Shown: positions 7,316-16,907, numbered from the stretch's first letter. The stretch is 64,000 nt of DNA from Alteromonas lipotrueiana (GCF_019249245.1 NZ_JAESDK010000003.1:124001-188000), one strand, 5' to 3'. Translations and numbers: made by a program. Notes: a model not told the origin generated them from the sequence alone.

Positions 7316-9727
7316 TCAGGCGCTTTTGGGTTTGGCGACAAACTTATTTAGTAATGCGGGAAGTAGCGTTATGTCGGTAATTAAGGCCATGACCATAGCT
7401 GTAGCGGTTAACAGACCAAAGTTTACACTGGGAATAAAATCGGAAAAGCCGAACAACGAAAAGCCAGCTGCGATAATAGTGGTGGTGAACAATATGGCTA
7501 AACCTGTGTGCCCGAAAGCTGACCGTCCTGCTTTTTCAGCAACAGTGCGCCCTTCCCCGTTCTTCATACCCGTTAAATAAGCGTGCAAGAAGTGAATGGT
7601 ATCATCTACTGCAATACCCATCGCAATAGCGGCAATGGTGATTGTCATAATATCCAACGGAATGGCCAGCCAACCTATCATGCCCAGTATTCCAAGTGTG
7701 GTAAGAATATTCGGAACAAGGGCTATAAGCGCTATTTTGACTGACCGGAATATAGCCAGCAGTACCAAACCTAAAACAACGTATACAATACCCAGCGTTT
7801 TTATCTGAGAATCGAACAGCCGACTTAAAATATCTTGATACAAGACAAACAACCCGGTCAATTCTACATTTTGCGCCTCGACACCCACGGTTTGAATATC
7901 CTGCTTAAGGTTTTCCAAAAAGTCGGCACGATCTAAACCTGCGGTGGTGTCCTGCACCCGAACCGAAATTCGAAGTTGGTTGTTTTCGGCAGAAAAATAC
8001 GAACCAATAAGTTGATTAACTACTTTTTCATCTAGCAGATGATAAATGGTGGTCAACTCATACTCGGTAAGAGGACGATCATCATTCAGCTGGCGAGCTA
8101 ATTGAGTAAAGTTTACTACAGAGGTAACGCTTCCGGTGGCTTCAAAAGCATTAACAGCGGCCTGTACAAGTTGTAATTGATTAACATTACCCGCTTTCAA
8201 AACAAGTTGATTGTTGTCTGTTTCAGATTCGGTTTTTAAAATGATATCCAACGGAGTCGACCCGCCAAACTGTTGGTCGATAAACGCGAGCTCTTTGTAG
8301 ACTCTGGTTTCTTGTGCAAAGTAGTCGATAAAGGAGTTTTCAACATTGAGGCGGGATATGCCTGTTGCTAACGCCCCAAACAACCCCACCATTACCAGAC
8401 TTATCGTAATTGGGTGCTTTAACGTAAGTTTACGCATAACCTCGAAAAATCGGGTTACAAAAGCGAACTCAGTGGTTTCTTTTCGTGCACGTAATAAAGA
8501 AAGCACAGCAGGGAACAGCAACAAACTGACCAGCATAGTAATAATCATTGCGATAAGCATCATGTATCCAAAGACCATTACCGGCTGTAGTCCACTAAAT
8601 ATCAGTGCTCCAAACCCTACGGAAGTTGTTAGCGTAGCAAAAAAACAGGGTGCTAATTTTTCTTTTAGCGTGGCTACAATGCGTTTGTGTCCATCCAATG
8701 ATTCGTCGTCGCGACTAATTTGCCGATAGGCACCAATAAGGTGAATCATTACGGCCAGAGTAAGTATGAGCTGCAATGCAACAAAGTTTGCTGAGATTAC
8801 GGTGGTGCGCAAGTCCAGGAATCCAAATAGCCCCATAGTGAACACCACGCTGATGGCGCATGCTGCTAAAGGAAATATTACCCACCTGATAGTGCGATAG
8901 AGTATAAACAGAAGTAGCGCGATAACCCCAGCAATAGCAGAACCAAAAGTTTTCAGGTCAGACTGGATAATATCTATAAGATGTTGGCCAACTACATACG
9001 ATCCACCCAGGTAAGTATTGGCACGCTCATCAACTTGCGATGCAATATCGTTAAGTTGATGAATTTCATTCTGGCGTAACTTTGACAAAGTTGCTTTGAT
9101 AGGTTCAGCTTGTTTCTTGAGCTGCTCAAGCTCTTTTTCTTGCGCTACACTCAACTCGCCGTCAAGCATCTGAGCCTGAATACGGGTAATTTCAGCTTCA
9201 AGCTTGCTGAGCGTTTCATTGTCTTCAAACACTACCTGAATAGCCGTAGCACTAGCCTGTTTGTTGACCAATAGGTCAGTAAAAATTGGATGACCTGCAA
9301 CCAGTGTTTCCATTTGGTCGGGCGAATACTGCTTAGCCTGCCAGGTCAGCGCGTTAACATCGGTTCCTGATGTTAAAACACTTTTGTCACGAATAAGAGG
9401 AACGGTGAGAATTGAGGTGACTGCTTTGACCCGGTCTATTTTGTTAATTTCAGTCGACAACATTTGCAGATCGTTAAAAGTCTGCTCAGAAAATAGTTCG
9501 TGTCCGGTAGGCTCATAGGCCAGCAGAATAAACTCTTCAGGCGAAAATACCTGAGCGGCGACCTGACTCTTTATATAAAGCGCATTGTCTTTAACCAATA
9601 GCGTGTCAGCCGAAGCATCAATTTTAAATTTTGATAGTTGGGTTACCGCAAGCGCGAGCAAAATTCCGAAGGTGATGATAATTAACCACCGGGCGGATAC
9701 TATCCAATGAGCGAGTTTATTCTTCAT
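7316..9727 (-). CDS. RND superfamily (MMPL-type) exporter
   Basis: An 803-residue inner-membrane protein with the two-fold RND layout: one helix, a large periplasmic loop, five helices (with MLIAMIITMLVSLLLFPAVL), then the same pattern again (IAMGIAVDDTIHFLHAYL). The Asp pair in GIAVDDTIHF is typical of the MMPL/HpnN-like group of single-subunit RND proteins that move lipids. The first periplasmic loop contains a coiled coil (about residues 165-230). The chosen ATG (MKNKLAHW) overlaps the stop of the upstream mlaA gene by 11 bases; a longer frame exists but would run deep into mlaA. Coupling to an MlaA lipoprotein suggests a role in outer-membrane phospholipid traffic. The substrate is inferred. 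Confidence 0.9.
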   Translation of the reverse strand: MKNKLAHWIVSARWLIIITFGILLALAVTQLSKFKIDASADTLLVKDNALYIKSQVAAQVFSPEEFILLAYEPTGHELFSEQTFNDLQMLSTEINKIDRVKAVTSILTVPLIRDKSVLTSGTDVNALTWQAKQYSPDQMETLVAGHPIFTDLLVNKQASATAIQVVFEDNETLSKLEAEITRIQAQMLDGELSVAQEKELEQLKKQAEPIKATLSKLRQNEIHQLNDIASQVDERANTYLGGSYVVGQHLIDIIQSDLKTFGSAIAGVIALLLFILYRTIRWVIFPLAACAISVVFTMGLFGFLDLRTTVISANFVALQLILTLAVMIHLIGAYRQISRDDESLDGHKRIVATLKEKLAPCFFATLTTSVGFGALIFSGLQPVMVFGYMMLIAMIITMLVSLLLFPAVLSLLRARKETTEFAFVTRFFEVMRKLTLKHPITISLVMVGLFGALATGISRLNVENSFIDYFAQETRVYKELAFIDQQFGGSTPLDIILKTESETDNNQLVLKAGNVNQLQLVQAAVNAFEATGSVTSVVNFTQLARQLNDDRPLTEYELTTIYHLLDEKVVNQLIGSYFSAENNQLRISVRVQDTTAGLDRADFLENLKQDIQTVGVEAQNVELTGLFVLYQDILSRLFDSQIKTLGIVYVVLGLVLLAIFRSVKIALIALVPNILTTLGILGMIGWLAIPLDIMTITIAAIAMGIAVDDTIHFLHAYLTGMKNGEGRTVAEKAGRSAFGHTGLAILFTTTIIAAGFSLFGFSDFIPSVNFGLLTATAMVMALITDITLLPALLNKFVAKPKSA

Positions 9728-10628
9728 TTTGCTGCTCTTTGAAGTGAAAATATTCATCGCGGCGTTGCCCTTGTATAAACTGATTGCGGAAATACAGGTA
9801 AGGGTCATCAGCTTGTTTATACAGGTTTTCATAGGTTGCTGCCTGACCAGAGAAGTCATCAAAACCATCAAATGCACGTAAAAAATACGATTCGGGTGAG
9901 TCAGTGAGCTGATTTATTGGATGAATGATTCCTTCAGCTACCGTAGAAAAAGCTCCGCGAGAGTCACTTGGGCCTAGAAAAGGCAATACCAGGTAAGGGC
10001 CAGAAGCAATGTCATAATGAAATAATGTGTCTGCAATAGTTTGTTTATGCGCCCCAATGTCAAACCAATGCGTTGCCGGGTCAAATAAACCGAATAAGCC
10101 TACTGTGCTATTGATTAAGAACCGACTAAGATTTGCTCCTGCTTCGGCAAATTCGCCTGCTGCCAGATTATTTAGTAAATTCAGAGGTTCGCGAATATTG
10201 TCAAAGGCATTCCCAATCTTCTCTCGCCCAACTGCGGGGATCAAATAACGATATCCTTCTGCGGCTGGAATCAGTACATAGCTATAAAGTTGATGATTAA
10301 GTTCAAAAACCTGTCGGTTAAAGCTTTCCCAGGGATCGTTGTAAAATACGGCAGTAGGTGCACCGCTTTGAGCTTCATTCTGTGCCTTTGCATCAGTAAT
10401 TGCTACTACGGTGGGTTGAACTTCGATATTTCCCTGACTCGTTTCTACTGTGACGGTTTTCCCTGCGTTTAGCTCATCAACTTTAGAGGGTGAAGGGCTT
10501 TGCTGTTGCTCACTGGCTGTAGAGGCTTTAGCTGGGGATGGAGGTGCTGAACTACTACAGCCATTTAACAATAGTAAGCTCAAACACAATATGGGCAAAC
10601 CAAAGTGTGTTGATGATATCACAGACAA
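9717..10628 (-). CDS. mlaA: MlaA/VacJ family outer-membrane lipoprotein
   Basis: A 303-residue lipoprotein. The signal segment ends in LLNGC (Cys24) and a low-complexity Ser/Pro/Gln-rich linker (about 25-90) follows. The MlaA domain then begins with DPWESFNRQVFELN, the family's hallmark, and continues with REPLNLLNNL, FLINSTVGLFGLFD, YLVLPFLGPSD and SRGAF. MlaA removes misplaced phospholipids from the outer leaflet of the outer membrane, normally with the MlaBCDEF importer. Here the partner encoded next door is instead an RND exporter whose start overlaps this stop. The linker is longer than in E. coli MlaA. Confidence 0.93.
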   Translation of the reverse strand: MSVISSTHFGLPILCLSLLLLNGCSSSAPPSPAKASTASEQQQSPSPSKVDELNAGKTVTVETSQGNIEVQPTVVAITDAKAQNEAQSGAPTAVFYNDPWESFNRQVFELNHQLYSYVLIPAAEGYRYLIPAVGREKIGNAFDNIREPLNLLNNLAAGEFAEAGANLSRFLINSTVGLFGLFDPATHWFDIGAHKQTIADTLFHYDIASGPYLVLPFLGPSDSRGAFSTVAEGIIHPINQLTDSPESYFLRAFDGFDDFSGQAATYENLYKQADDPYLYFRNQFIQGQRRDEYFHFKEQQNEE

Positions 10629-10927
10629 TATTTCCTATATCAGATTATGTTCGCCCAAAATGTCATGCCATTCAGACAATTTAATAATTCGATTCATACG
10701 TAGATTATTTGTACTATGATCGAAAAAAGATTCGCTCGGATACAAATATCTTGAACTTTTGAATGATGAGTCTGATAACAATGTCAGTTAGCGAGAAAAT
10801 AGGTGTTACTTTATACCGACTATTTTAATATAAGTCACCCGGATATAAGAAAGGTTGCAATGCTCACTTTTGAAGATGTAGTGGTTAGAAAATGCAACCT
10901 GTTTACCCAAAACTTACTACAGAAAAA
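10629..10927 (-). other. Intergenic region upstream of mlaA
   Basis: About 300 AT-rich bases between mlaA and a small upstream gene on the same strand. It presumably holds the mlaA promoter. No terminator, RNA or coding signal stands out. Confidence 0.5.
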
Positions 10928-11107
10928 TTACTCGCCCGCGCGCTTAGCTATCCAGCTTCCGGCCTGAACCTGATCTACAGGAACTGGGGTGGCATATGCT
11001 TCTTTATCTTCGTATCGGTCAAACCAATTGAAGACGGGTTGGTTCTGCAGGTACTGTTGAAAACGGTTTTCTGGTTTGGTAAAGCGTTTGGTTTTTAACA
11101 GCTTCAT
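10928..11107 (-). CDS. Small hypothetical protein (59 residues)
   Basis: I do not recognise this protein. The frame starting MKLLKTKRF has a good ribosome site (GAGGG, 7 bases before the ATG) and encodes a basic N-terminus, aromatic residues in the middle (FQQYL, FNWFDRYED) and a polar C-terminus. There is no signal peptide or membrane segment. It sits alone between mlaA and a BON-domain gene, all on the minus strand. A longer frame begins 66 bases upstream, but the internal ATG has the better signal. The strong ribosome site is the main reason to believe it. Confidence 0.5.
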   Translation of the reverse strand: MKLLKTKRFTKPENRFQQYLQNQPVFNWFDRYEDKEAYATPVPVDQVQAGSWIAKRAGE

Positions 11108-11426
11108 AGAATTTCCCTCAATGCTATATTCTATAGGTCTCTGAGCGGCTACGATTGTTACCAATATAGACAAACTCAGCTTTTGACATATCTCTTTTCG
11201 TTATCCAATCATATTCAACTATTGAACCAACTTAGCAAAAAGTATAATAAAAACTGTAAAACCCTTATTTATTAACGCCTACAGAAAAAGTTGCAGTTTT
11301 GTTACATCTGATACCCGCGTGCAAAACTGGTATTGTGCTCTTATCGAAAGGTAATATTTACAGGGAGTTCTTGCTCAAAGTAAAAATTTACTGATTATCA
11401 ATGAGCGAAAATGTAGCATTTGGGAT

Positions 11427-11450
11427 AAAAAAAGCGGCGCAAGCGCCGCT
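11427..11450 (-). terminator. Intrinsic terminator of the BON-domain gene
   Basis: On the minus strand, AGCGGCGC and GCGCCGCT form a perfect 8-bp GC-rich stem with a two-base spacer, followed by seven T. It lies 23 bases after the stop of the BON-domain gene. Confidence 0.93.
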
Positions 11451-11473
11451 TATATCGTATTAGATAGTAAAAA

Positions 11474-12112
11474 TTAGTTCATAGTTTCTGGTTGTTTAAC
11501 GGTTAGGTTATTTTCAACGTTTTTCACATCAGAAGCATTTTGCGCGATTTCCACGGCTAACTGTTGTTCAGCATCAGATTTCACTTCCCCGGTAAGGGTT
11601 ACGTTTCCTGCTTCAACGTCTACATCGATGTCAAAACCAGAGATATCAGAGTCCATTAATAAACGCGTTTTGATTACCGTCGCAATTTTCGCATCAGTAA
11701 GCTCACTCGCAGCTTTCTGAGAGGTATTTTCAGCCCTCTCTTCCATCTCATCACCTTCATTGGCCATCTTTTCACTGGAGCTTTGGCCAGTCATCATACT
11801 GTTGTTGTCAACGATGGTAAGTTGATTATCGACCGATGTAACCCCGTCGATATTGACAACTAATTCTTCAGCAAGCTTTTTATCTACAGAATTTTTCACT
11901 TTTCCGGTAAGAACAACTTTTCCATTTTTGACATCAGTATTGATATCAAATGAATTCAGATTTCCATTAAACAGTAATGTTGCTTCAGCTTTGCCGTCTA
12001 TCCATGCATCTTTAGCGCCCTTTTCCCAGTTGTTATCAGACTTCATGTCAGCGGCCATCGCAGTAGTGCTTACTACGCTGGCAATAAATAGCGATAAAAT
12101 TGTACGTTTCAT
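11474..12112 (-). CDS. Periplasmic protein with two BON domains (OsmY-like)
   Basis: A 212-residue exported protein. A signal peptide cleaves after AMA (residue 20). Two BON domains follow, at about 35-103 and 140-208, each with the pattern of a leading helix, a segment such as SFDINTDVKNGKVVLTGKV, and a closing V-x-NxLTV strand. BON domains bind phospholipid surfaces; the two-BON form is that of OsmY, an osmotic-stress periplasmic protein. A Met/Ser/Glu-rich linker joins the domains. An AGGAGAG lies 8 bases before the ATG and a strong terminator follows the gene. Confidence 0.9.
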   Translation of the reverse strand: MKRTILSLFIASVVSTTAMAADMKSDNNWEKGAKDAWIDGKAEATLLFNGNLNSFDINTDVKNGKVVLTGKVKNSVDKKLAEELVVNIDGVTSVDNQLTIVDNNSMMTGQSSSEKMANEGDEMEERAENTSQKAASELTDAKIATVIKTRLLMDSDISGFDIDVDVEAGNVTLTGEVKSDAEQQLAVEIAQNASDVKNVENNLTVKQPETMN

Positions 12113-12410
12113 TGGATTCTCTCCTATATAGTTACTTATGCATTGATGCTTAAATCGTGCCAGAAATATCAGACCGTAAGATTATGAATTCATTATTCTT
12201 TTTTACGAATCTAGCACTAAAGAATGAATTAAATGCACGGTTTACCGCCGCATAGCGTAAAACTCGCCTATAGCAATGCAAGATTACACTGAACTTAAAC
12301 CGGGTGAACCTTAGCTTTTCAATATCGTAAGGAGTATAAGTGTTTAACGCATATGCATTATATCTTTATAATGAGACCGCCCCTCTTATCCCTCTTATAG
12401 GAAGCGCTAC

Positions 12411-13457
12411 ATGTTTGAAGTCTTAGGTATACTCAGTATTGTCATGATATTTACGACAATTGCACCACATTTACCTGGTGAACACTGGCTAATCCGAGTG
12501 TGGGAGTTTCCACGGGTTCAACAGATTTGTATTATTTTAGTGGCTATCATTGGATGGGTTAGCTATCTGGTGATTGAACAAACCGATTCGTTAATTATAT
12601 TTGCTACCGTTATTTTATTATTGTGTCTGGCGTATCAAATTAGCTGGGTTTATCCCTATTCGTCATTTGGCCCTAAAGAAGTCAGCCGTGTTAAGACGCC
12701 TCAGCAGGACAGGGTTTTTAGCATCATGACCAGCAACGTCTACATGCATAATAAAAATTATCAGGGGCTTATAGATTTAGTCACCAAACATAAACCCGAT
12801 ATGCTGGTCACTCTTGAGAGTAATCAGGATTGGGAAGATGCGATGGAACCTATCCATAACGACTATCCGTACCGGTTAGCTTGTCCGCTGGAAAATCTCT
12901 ACGGAATGCATCTGTACAGCCGCCTTCCCTTTAAAGAAGAAACCATACGGTATATTGTTCAGGATGGTGTACCTTCAATGCAGGTTACCATCGAAATTGA
13001 AGGGCAACCGGTTGTAGTGTATTTGCTACATCCTAAGCCGCCAAGTCCAACCGAAAATGAAAGTGCCGGGCCCCGAGATGAAGAGCTAACGTTAGTTGGG
13101 CAGGAAGTAGTGGCTGAAGATCGTCCTGTTATTATTGCCGGAGATTTAAACGACGTAGCATGGTCACCCACTACCCGAAACTTCAGAAAGCAAACCGGTG
13201 CAAGAGATCCTCGCCGGGGCCGGGGCTTTTTCAATACGTTCCATGCAAAATATAAATTAATACGCTGGCCCCTGGATCACGTATTTCACTCGGACCATTT
13301 CGATTTGGTTAAGATTAAACGGTTGCCCGGGTATGGCTCGGACCATTTTCCGTTGTATACCTCGTTACACCTCACCAGGGACTGCGAACAATGCGAGTCA
13401 TCCTCGGCGCCTCAAACAAGTGAAGCAGCAAGCATCGAATCGAATAAAGAAAGCTAA
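12411..13457 (+). CDS. Membrane-anchored endonuclease/exonuclease/phosphatase family protein
   Basis: A 348-residue protein with an N-terminal membrane module of three hydrophobic segments (about 2-20, 36-56 and 60-82), then an EEP-fold domain (about 105-325). Motifs are TSNVYMHNKNY (the first Asn site), TLESNQDW (metal-binding Glu), IAGDLNDVAWS (catalytic Asp/Asn) and the C-terminal GYGSDHFPLY (Asp/His). The fold covers nucleases and phosphodiesterases such as sphingomyelinases, so the substrate cannot be stated. The stop overlaps the convergent response-regulator gene by 4 bases. The region before it is a divergent promoter shared with the BON-domain gene. Confidence 0.88.
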   Translation: MFEVLGILSIVMIFTTIAPHLPGEHWLIRVWEFPRVQQICIILVAIIGWVSYLVIEQTDSLIIFATVILLLCLAYQISWVYPYSSFGPKEVSRVKTPQQDRVFSIMTSNVYMHNKNYQGLIDLVTKHKPDMLVTLESNQDWEDAMEPIHNDYPYRLACPLENLYGMHLYSRLPFKEETIRYIVQDGVPSMQVTIEIEGQPVVVYLLHPKPPSPTENESAGPRDEELTLVGQEVVAEDRPVIIAGDLNDVAWSPTTRNFRKQTGARDPRRGRGFFNTFHAKYKLIRWPLDHVFHSDHFDLVKIKRLPGYGSDHFPLYTSLHLTRDCEQCESSSAPQTSEAASIESNKES

Positions 13458-13873
13458 GCACTCATTGCTACGTCGGCGCTGGCAGATGCCAGCGTCTGAC
13501 ACCGGTAAATAATATCCCGGGTGTTGGCAGCATCTGGAACAATATCATCTTCAGGCATAACCGCCACATCACAAACTTGTTCGCTCAGCGCATTAATCAA
13601 CAGTACAGGCAACGCAGTCCCATGCTGGCTTTTTATTTGTTGATAAAGGCTGCCCCCTTCAATATCGGGTAATGTTACGTCGAGTAAAACAACATCATAT
13701 GTCTGACGTTGTTGTAATTTTTTGGCTGCTTTCCCACTAGCAGCAAAATCTACGGTCCACCCTAACCCTGACATAACACTCGTAATGACACTTGCGGTAA
13801 CCGGTTCGTTTTCAATGACCAGAACATGTAACCCTGAGGTTTTTGACAAACTAACTTCCGGTTGTGTGCTCAT
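13454..13873 (-). CDS. Stand-alone receiver-domain protein
   Basis: A 139-residue protein made of a single REC domain: an acidic site in VLVIENEP, phosphoacceptor Asp in VVLLDVTLPDIEG, and a less canonical C-terminal half in which the usual Lys-Pro pair is not obvious. The start at 13873 is chosen because GGAGAG lies 7 bases upstream; an in-frame ATG five codons earlier would include that ribosome site. No kinase is adjacent. The altered 3' half suggests an atypical or pseudo-receiver. Confidence 0.8.
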   Translation of the reverse strand: MSTQPEVSLSKTSGLHVLVIENEPVTASVITSVMSGLGWTVDFAASGKAAKKLQQRQTYDVVLLDVTLPDIEGGSLYQQIKSQHGTALPVLLINALSEQVCDVAVMPEDDIVPDAANTRDIIYRCQTLASASADVAMSA

Positions 13874-14246
13874 GTTATTGCTCTCCATAATTGCAGCGTT
13901 TGACGCAGTAGTTGTCAGTGTAATCTTAATTTGGCTTAATTTAAGCGTAAATCAGGTAAGCATAAGATAGGCCAGCATATATGCATAACGCCAGATAAAT
14001 GTGACCTGGTGTTTGGGTAAGAAAATAGAATAGCTGCGTAGATTTCACAAAAAAAATCTGCAACACAATGATAGGTAAGGGATTAATAGAAATCAAAACA
14101 AAGAAAAAAATTGAATAGACCTTATTCTCAACGATACTTTTCTAAAAAAAGACCCCCTCGCATCGGTGGGCAGCCTTTAATACAAAGCGTTAATGAAATG
14201 AACAGCAATAATCTGCATAGGTATTCGGGAAATTTTTACAAAATGA
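13874..14246 (-). other. Intergenic stretch with no recognised feature
   Basis: About 370 AT-rich bases between two minus-strand genes. There is an A/C-rich stretch near 14140-14170 but no clear hairpin with a T-run, and no believable small gene. Confidence 0.5.
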
Positions 14247-14789
14247 TTACGCTTGTTCTTTCAAATAATTATTGATATCGCGACAGGCTTTTTCCCGGCT
14301 GATAAAGTGGGCAAGTGCTAACAAACGGTCATCACGTGGCCATACCGCTTGATTAAGCATTTCAATATCATCCTCAGCGAGTTTCTCGGTACGTAAAAAC
14401 AATGCAATGGCCTTTTTATTGGGTTTTATCAGTGCGCCTTCTGCATGTTGAACCCACTGAGGAGAAAGACAAAAAAACTCGCGCTTGTAAGGGTCACGAA
14501 CCACATACAACAGATCATTTCTGACCAGTATTGCTGGCCACCCTTCACCTACCCGACTTTGAGCAAACATCGCAACTGTGAATATAAGCAGCATGGCGGC
14601 AGTGGTAAAAATAAAAGTATCGCTGAGACCAGGCGCCAGCATTACCAACAGCAGTACCATAAGGGCAAATACTATCCAGGTAGCAAAAACCCTCTTCATA
14701 GCTTTCGGACTGATACCGGAAAAAACGTGCGCATCACGAATATCCGCTTTTGTGAGCGTTACCAGATTTATATGAGTAGAAGATTTCAA
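14247..14789 (-). CDS. Conserved-looking membrane protein of unknown function
   Basis: A 180-residue protein with two adjacent hydrophobic segments (about 33-53 and 58-77) after a polar N-terminus, then a cytosolic domain of about 100 residues containing AILVRNDLLYVVRDPYKREFF and WVQHAEG. This organisation, two helices and then a beta-rich domain reading a membrane-proximal surface, resembles YcxB-like or bacterial-PH-type proteins, but I cannot assign it with confidence. No operon partner is adjacent. Confidence 0.7.
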   Translation of the reverse strand: MKSSTHINLVTLTKADIRDAHVFSGISPKAMKRVFATWIVFALMVLLLVMLAPGLSDTFIFTTAAMLLIFTVAMFAQSRVGEGWPAILVRNDLLYVVRDPYKREFFCLSPQWVQHAEGALIKPNKKAIALFLRTEKLAEDDIEMLNQAVWPRDDRLLALAHFISREKACRDINNYLKEQA

Positions 14790-15084
14790 TATCCCGTTTC
14801 CTGGAGCTTTTTGGTTATGATTACCCTGACTCTCTGTCGAAAACAGGGTCTTTATACTTATGCCAAGCCTACGACTTATTTTAAAACAGGGCTACTGGCG
14901 ACGACAGTCAATCATGTAATTCTTTGATATATAAATCAATACCTTTTGAGCTCAGAAAGGATCATCCATTCCACTTTAGTAACAGATAGCCGCTCATTAG
15001 ATAACTAAGTGCTCAGGTACGGTTGCGCAATTGGGTTGCTATCCATATATCTTATTCAAGCTTCACAAAAATGTAAGGTACATT

Positions 15085-15732
15085 ATGACAACAATTACCA
15101 TCGATTTGGTTTCAGATATCGCCTGTCCGTGGTGCGCTATTGGTTATGCACGGTTGCAAAAAGCACTCGAATTATTACCCGATGTTCAAACTGAACTAAC
15201 CTGGCGCGCCTTTGAACTTAATCCAGACCCCGAAGCGCAACCAGAACCTATTCTTCCCGCCTTGTGTCGTAAATATAATGCGCCTGAAGCACAAATTGTT
15301 GAGTCACAGAAACAAATGATGACTATCGCTTCTGAACTTGGGCTCAATTTTGAAAAAATGGAAAGTCGATATACCACCAATACTTTTGATGCGCATCGGT
15401 TAGTAAAATGGGCGCACCAGTTTGGCAAACAAACCGCAATGAAACAGGCATTATTTGATGCTTATTTTGGTGAAGCAGAGTCTGTGCAAGACCCCCAGGT
15501 TCTATTGAAATGTGTTGAACAGGCCGGCCTTGATCAAAGTAAAGCACAACAGGTTTTACAGTCTGATGAATATGCCAACGAGGTCCGACAGGAAGAACAG
15601 CAATATCAACAGGCTGGTGTTTCTTCGGTTCCGGCGTTTATCATAAATCAAAAATACTTAATCTCAGGTGCTCAGGAGCCAGACCAGCTGGCATTAGCTT
15701 TGAAACAAATTGTAGATGAAAACGAGGGCTAG
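15085..15732 (+). CDS. FrnE/DsbA-family thiol oxidoreductase
   Basis: A 215-residue cytosolic protein without signal peptide. It starts with a thioredoxin strand and the redox motif in DIACPWCAIG (CPWC), followed by the helical insertion typical of the FrnE/2-hydroxychromene-2-carboxylate isomerase-like DSBA group, and the cis-Pro segment GVSSVPAFIINQKYLISGAQ. FrnE-type proteins act as cytosolic disulfide isomerases or oxidoreductases. The ATG at 15085 is preferred over an in-frame start 54 bases upstream because AAGG lies 7 bases before it and homologues begin here. A terminator follows. Confidence 0.9.
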   Translation: MTTITIDLVSDIACPWCAIGYARLQKALELLPDVQTELTWRAFELNPDPEAQPEPILPALCRKYNAPEAQIVESQKQMMTIASELGLNFEKMESRYTTNTFDAHRLVKWAHQFGKQTAMKQALFDAYFGEAESVQDPQVLLKCVEQAGLDQSKAQQVLQSDEYANEVRQEEQQYQQAGVSSVPAFIINQKYLISGAQEPDQLALALKQIVDENEG

Positions 15733-15743
15733 GGTATAGATTC

Positions 15744-15784
15744 AGGCAGACCAACCAAAAGATATTGCCGTCTGCCTTTTATTT
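15744..15784 (+). terminator. Intrinsic terminator after the FrnE-like gene
   Basis: AGGCAGAC and GTCTGCCT form an 8-bp stem around an 18-base loop, followed by a T-rich run (TTTATTTA). Confidence 0.78.
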
Positions 15785-15833
15785 ACCTGCGTTAACTCCT
15801 CTCAGCTTCCACATTTTACCTATGGAGATCTCT

Positions 15834-16832
15834 ATGTCGCAAAATACTGAAATTCTATTAAAACAGCGCCCCGACGATGGCAACATCGGTGAGCATTTAT
15901 TTGAAGTCGTTAACAAAGATGTTCCTTCTGCAGGGGCTAATGAAATATTGGTCAAACAAACCTACATGTCGTTAGATCCCGCCATGCTGGGTTGGATGAC
16001 AGCTGATGAGGAAAGTTATATTCCCCCCGTAGAACTTAATGATGTTATGCGCTCAAGTGGGGTGGGCAAAGTTATTGAGTCTAATCATCCCGATTTTGCC
16101 GAGGGCGATCTGGTCATGGGTATGATGGGATGGCGGGAGTATGTCGTATCTGATGGTAAAGGGCTTAACAAACTACAACAAGGCATTGATGAAGAAACCG
16201 CCTTATGTGTATTTGGCTTGCCCGGCCTTACCGCTACTCAAGGCTTGATGAATATTGGTAAGCCGCAGTCAGGTGAAACTTTGGTGGTTACCGGTGCTGC
16301 CGGTTCGGTAGGCTCTATCGTTGGGCAAATCGCTAAAGCTGATGGCTTACGTGTTATTGGTGTGGTGGGTAGTGATGAAAAAGCAAACTGGATAATCGAT
16401 GAATTAGGTTTTGATGGGGCTATAAACTATAAAACCGACGATCTTCAGGCAAAACTTGAAGAGCTCACCCCTGATCGTATTAATCTTTATTTTGAAAATA
16501 CGGGTGGGGAAATCCAGCATCACGTTATCAACCGCATGGCTGAACACGGGCGCGTTGTTGTATGTGGAATGATTGCTGACTACCAGAAAGATGAACCTGC
16601 CCCGGGCCCAAGCTGGCTTCCACTTATCAAAAAGCGGGTAATGATTCAGGGTTTTGCAATGCCCGATCATTTACACAAATCAAAAGAGCTTACTGAGCAA
16701 CTTGCGCCTTATGTACAAAAAGGACAGATAAAATATCGTTCGCATATTATTGAAGGCCTTACCAGCGCAATGGAAGGTTTGAACCTGTTGTTCGAAGGCA
16801 AAAATAAAGGCAAGTTGATGGTTAAATTATAA
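15834..16832 (+). CDS. NADP-dependent medium-chain oxidoreductase, CurA/PTGR-like
   Basis: A 332-residue zinc-independent MDR-family reductase. Motifs include YMSLDPAMLGWM near residue 44, SGVGKVIES, and the NADPH-binding TGAAGSVGSIVGQIAK, then LGFDGAINYK and YFENTGGE. These match the leukotriene B4 12-hydroxydehydrogenase / curcumin reductase CurA group, which reduce alpha,beta-unsaturated carbonyls with NADPH. Start at 15834 is supported by GGAGA 6 bases upstream. The metabolite is unknown. It is monocistronic, between two terminators. Confidence 0.92.
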   Translation: MSQNTEILLKQRPDDGNIGEHLFEVVNKDVPSAGANEILVKQTYMSLDPAMLGWMTADEESYIPPVELNDVMRSSGVGKVIESNHPDFAEGDLVMGMMGWREYVVSDGKGLNKLQQGIDEETALCVFGLPGLTATQGLMNIGKPQSGETLVVTGAAGSVGSIVGQIAKADGLRVIGVVGSDEKANWIIDELGFDGAINYKTDDLQAKLEELTPDRINLYFENTGGEIQHHVINRMAEHGRVVVCGMIADYQKDEPAPGPSWLPLIKKRVMIQGFAMPDHLHKSKELTEQLAPYVQKGQIKYRSHIIEGLTSAMEGLNLLFEGKNKGKLMVKL

Positions 16833-16865
16833 AACGTCCCTGGTAGCTAACCCCTGTTGAAACCC

Positions 16866-16907
16866 GATGCCGGCCATTCTGCTGTTTGGCCGACATCTCT
16901 TTTTTTA
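16866..16907 (+). terminator. Intrinsic terminator after the CurA-like gene
   Basis: GATG-c-CGGCC pairs with GGCCG-a-CATC (one internal mismatch) around a 12-base loop, followed by a T-rich run including seven consecutive T. Confidence 0.85.

Noticed and set aside
10892..11098. Plus-strand frame opposite the 59-residue gene
   Set aside because: The minus-strand frame has the better ribosome site; the plus-strand frame has none.
14445..14927. 160-residue frame opposite the unknown membrane protein gene
   Set aside because: Shadow of the minus-strand gene with no start signal.
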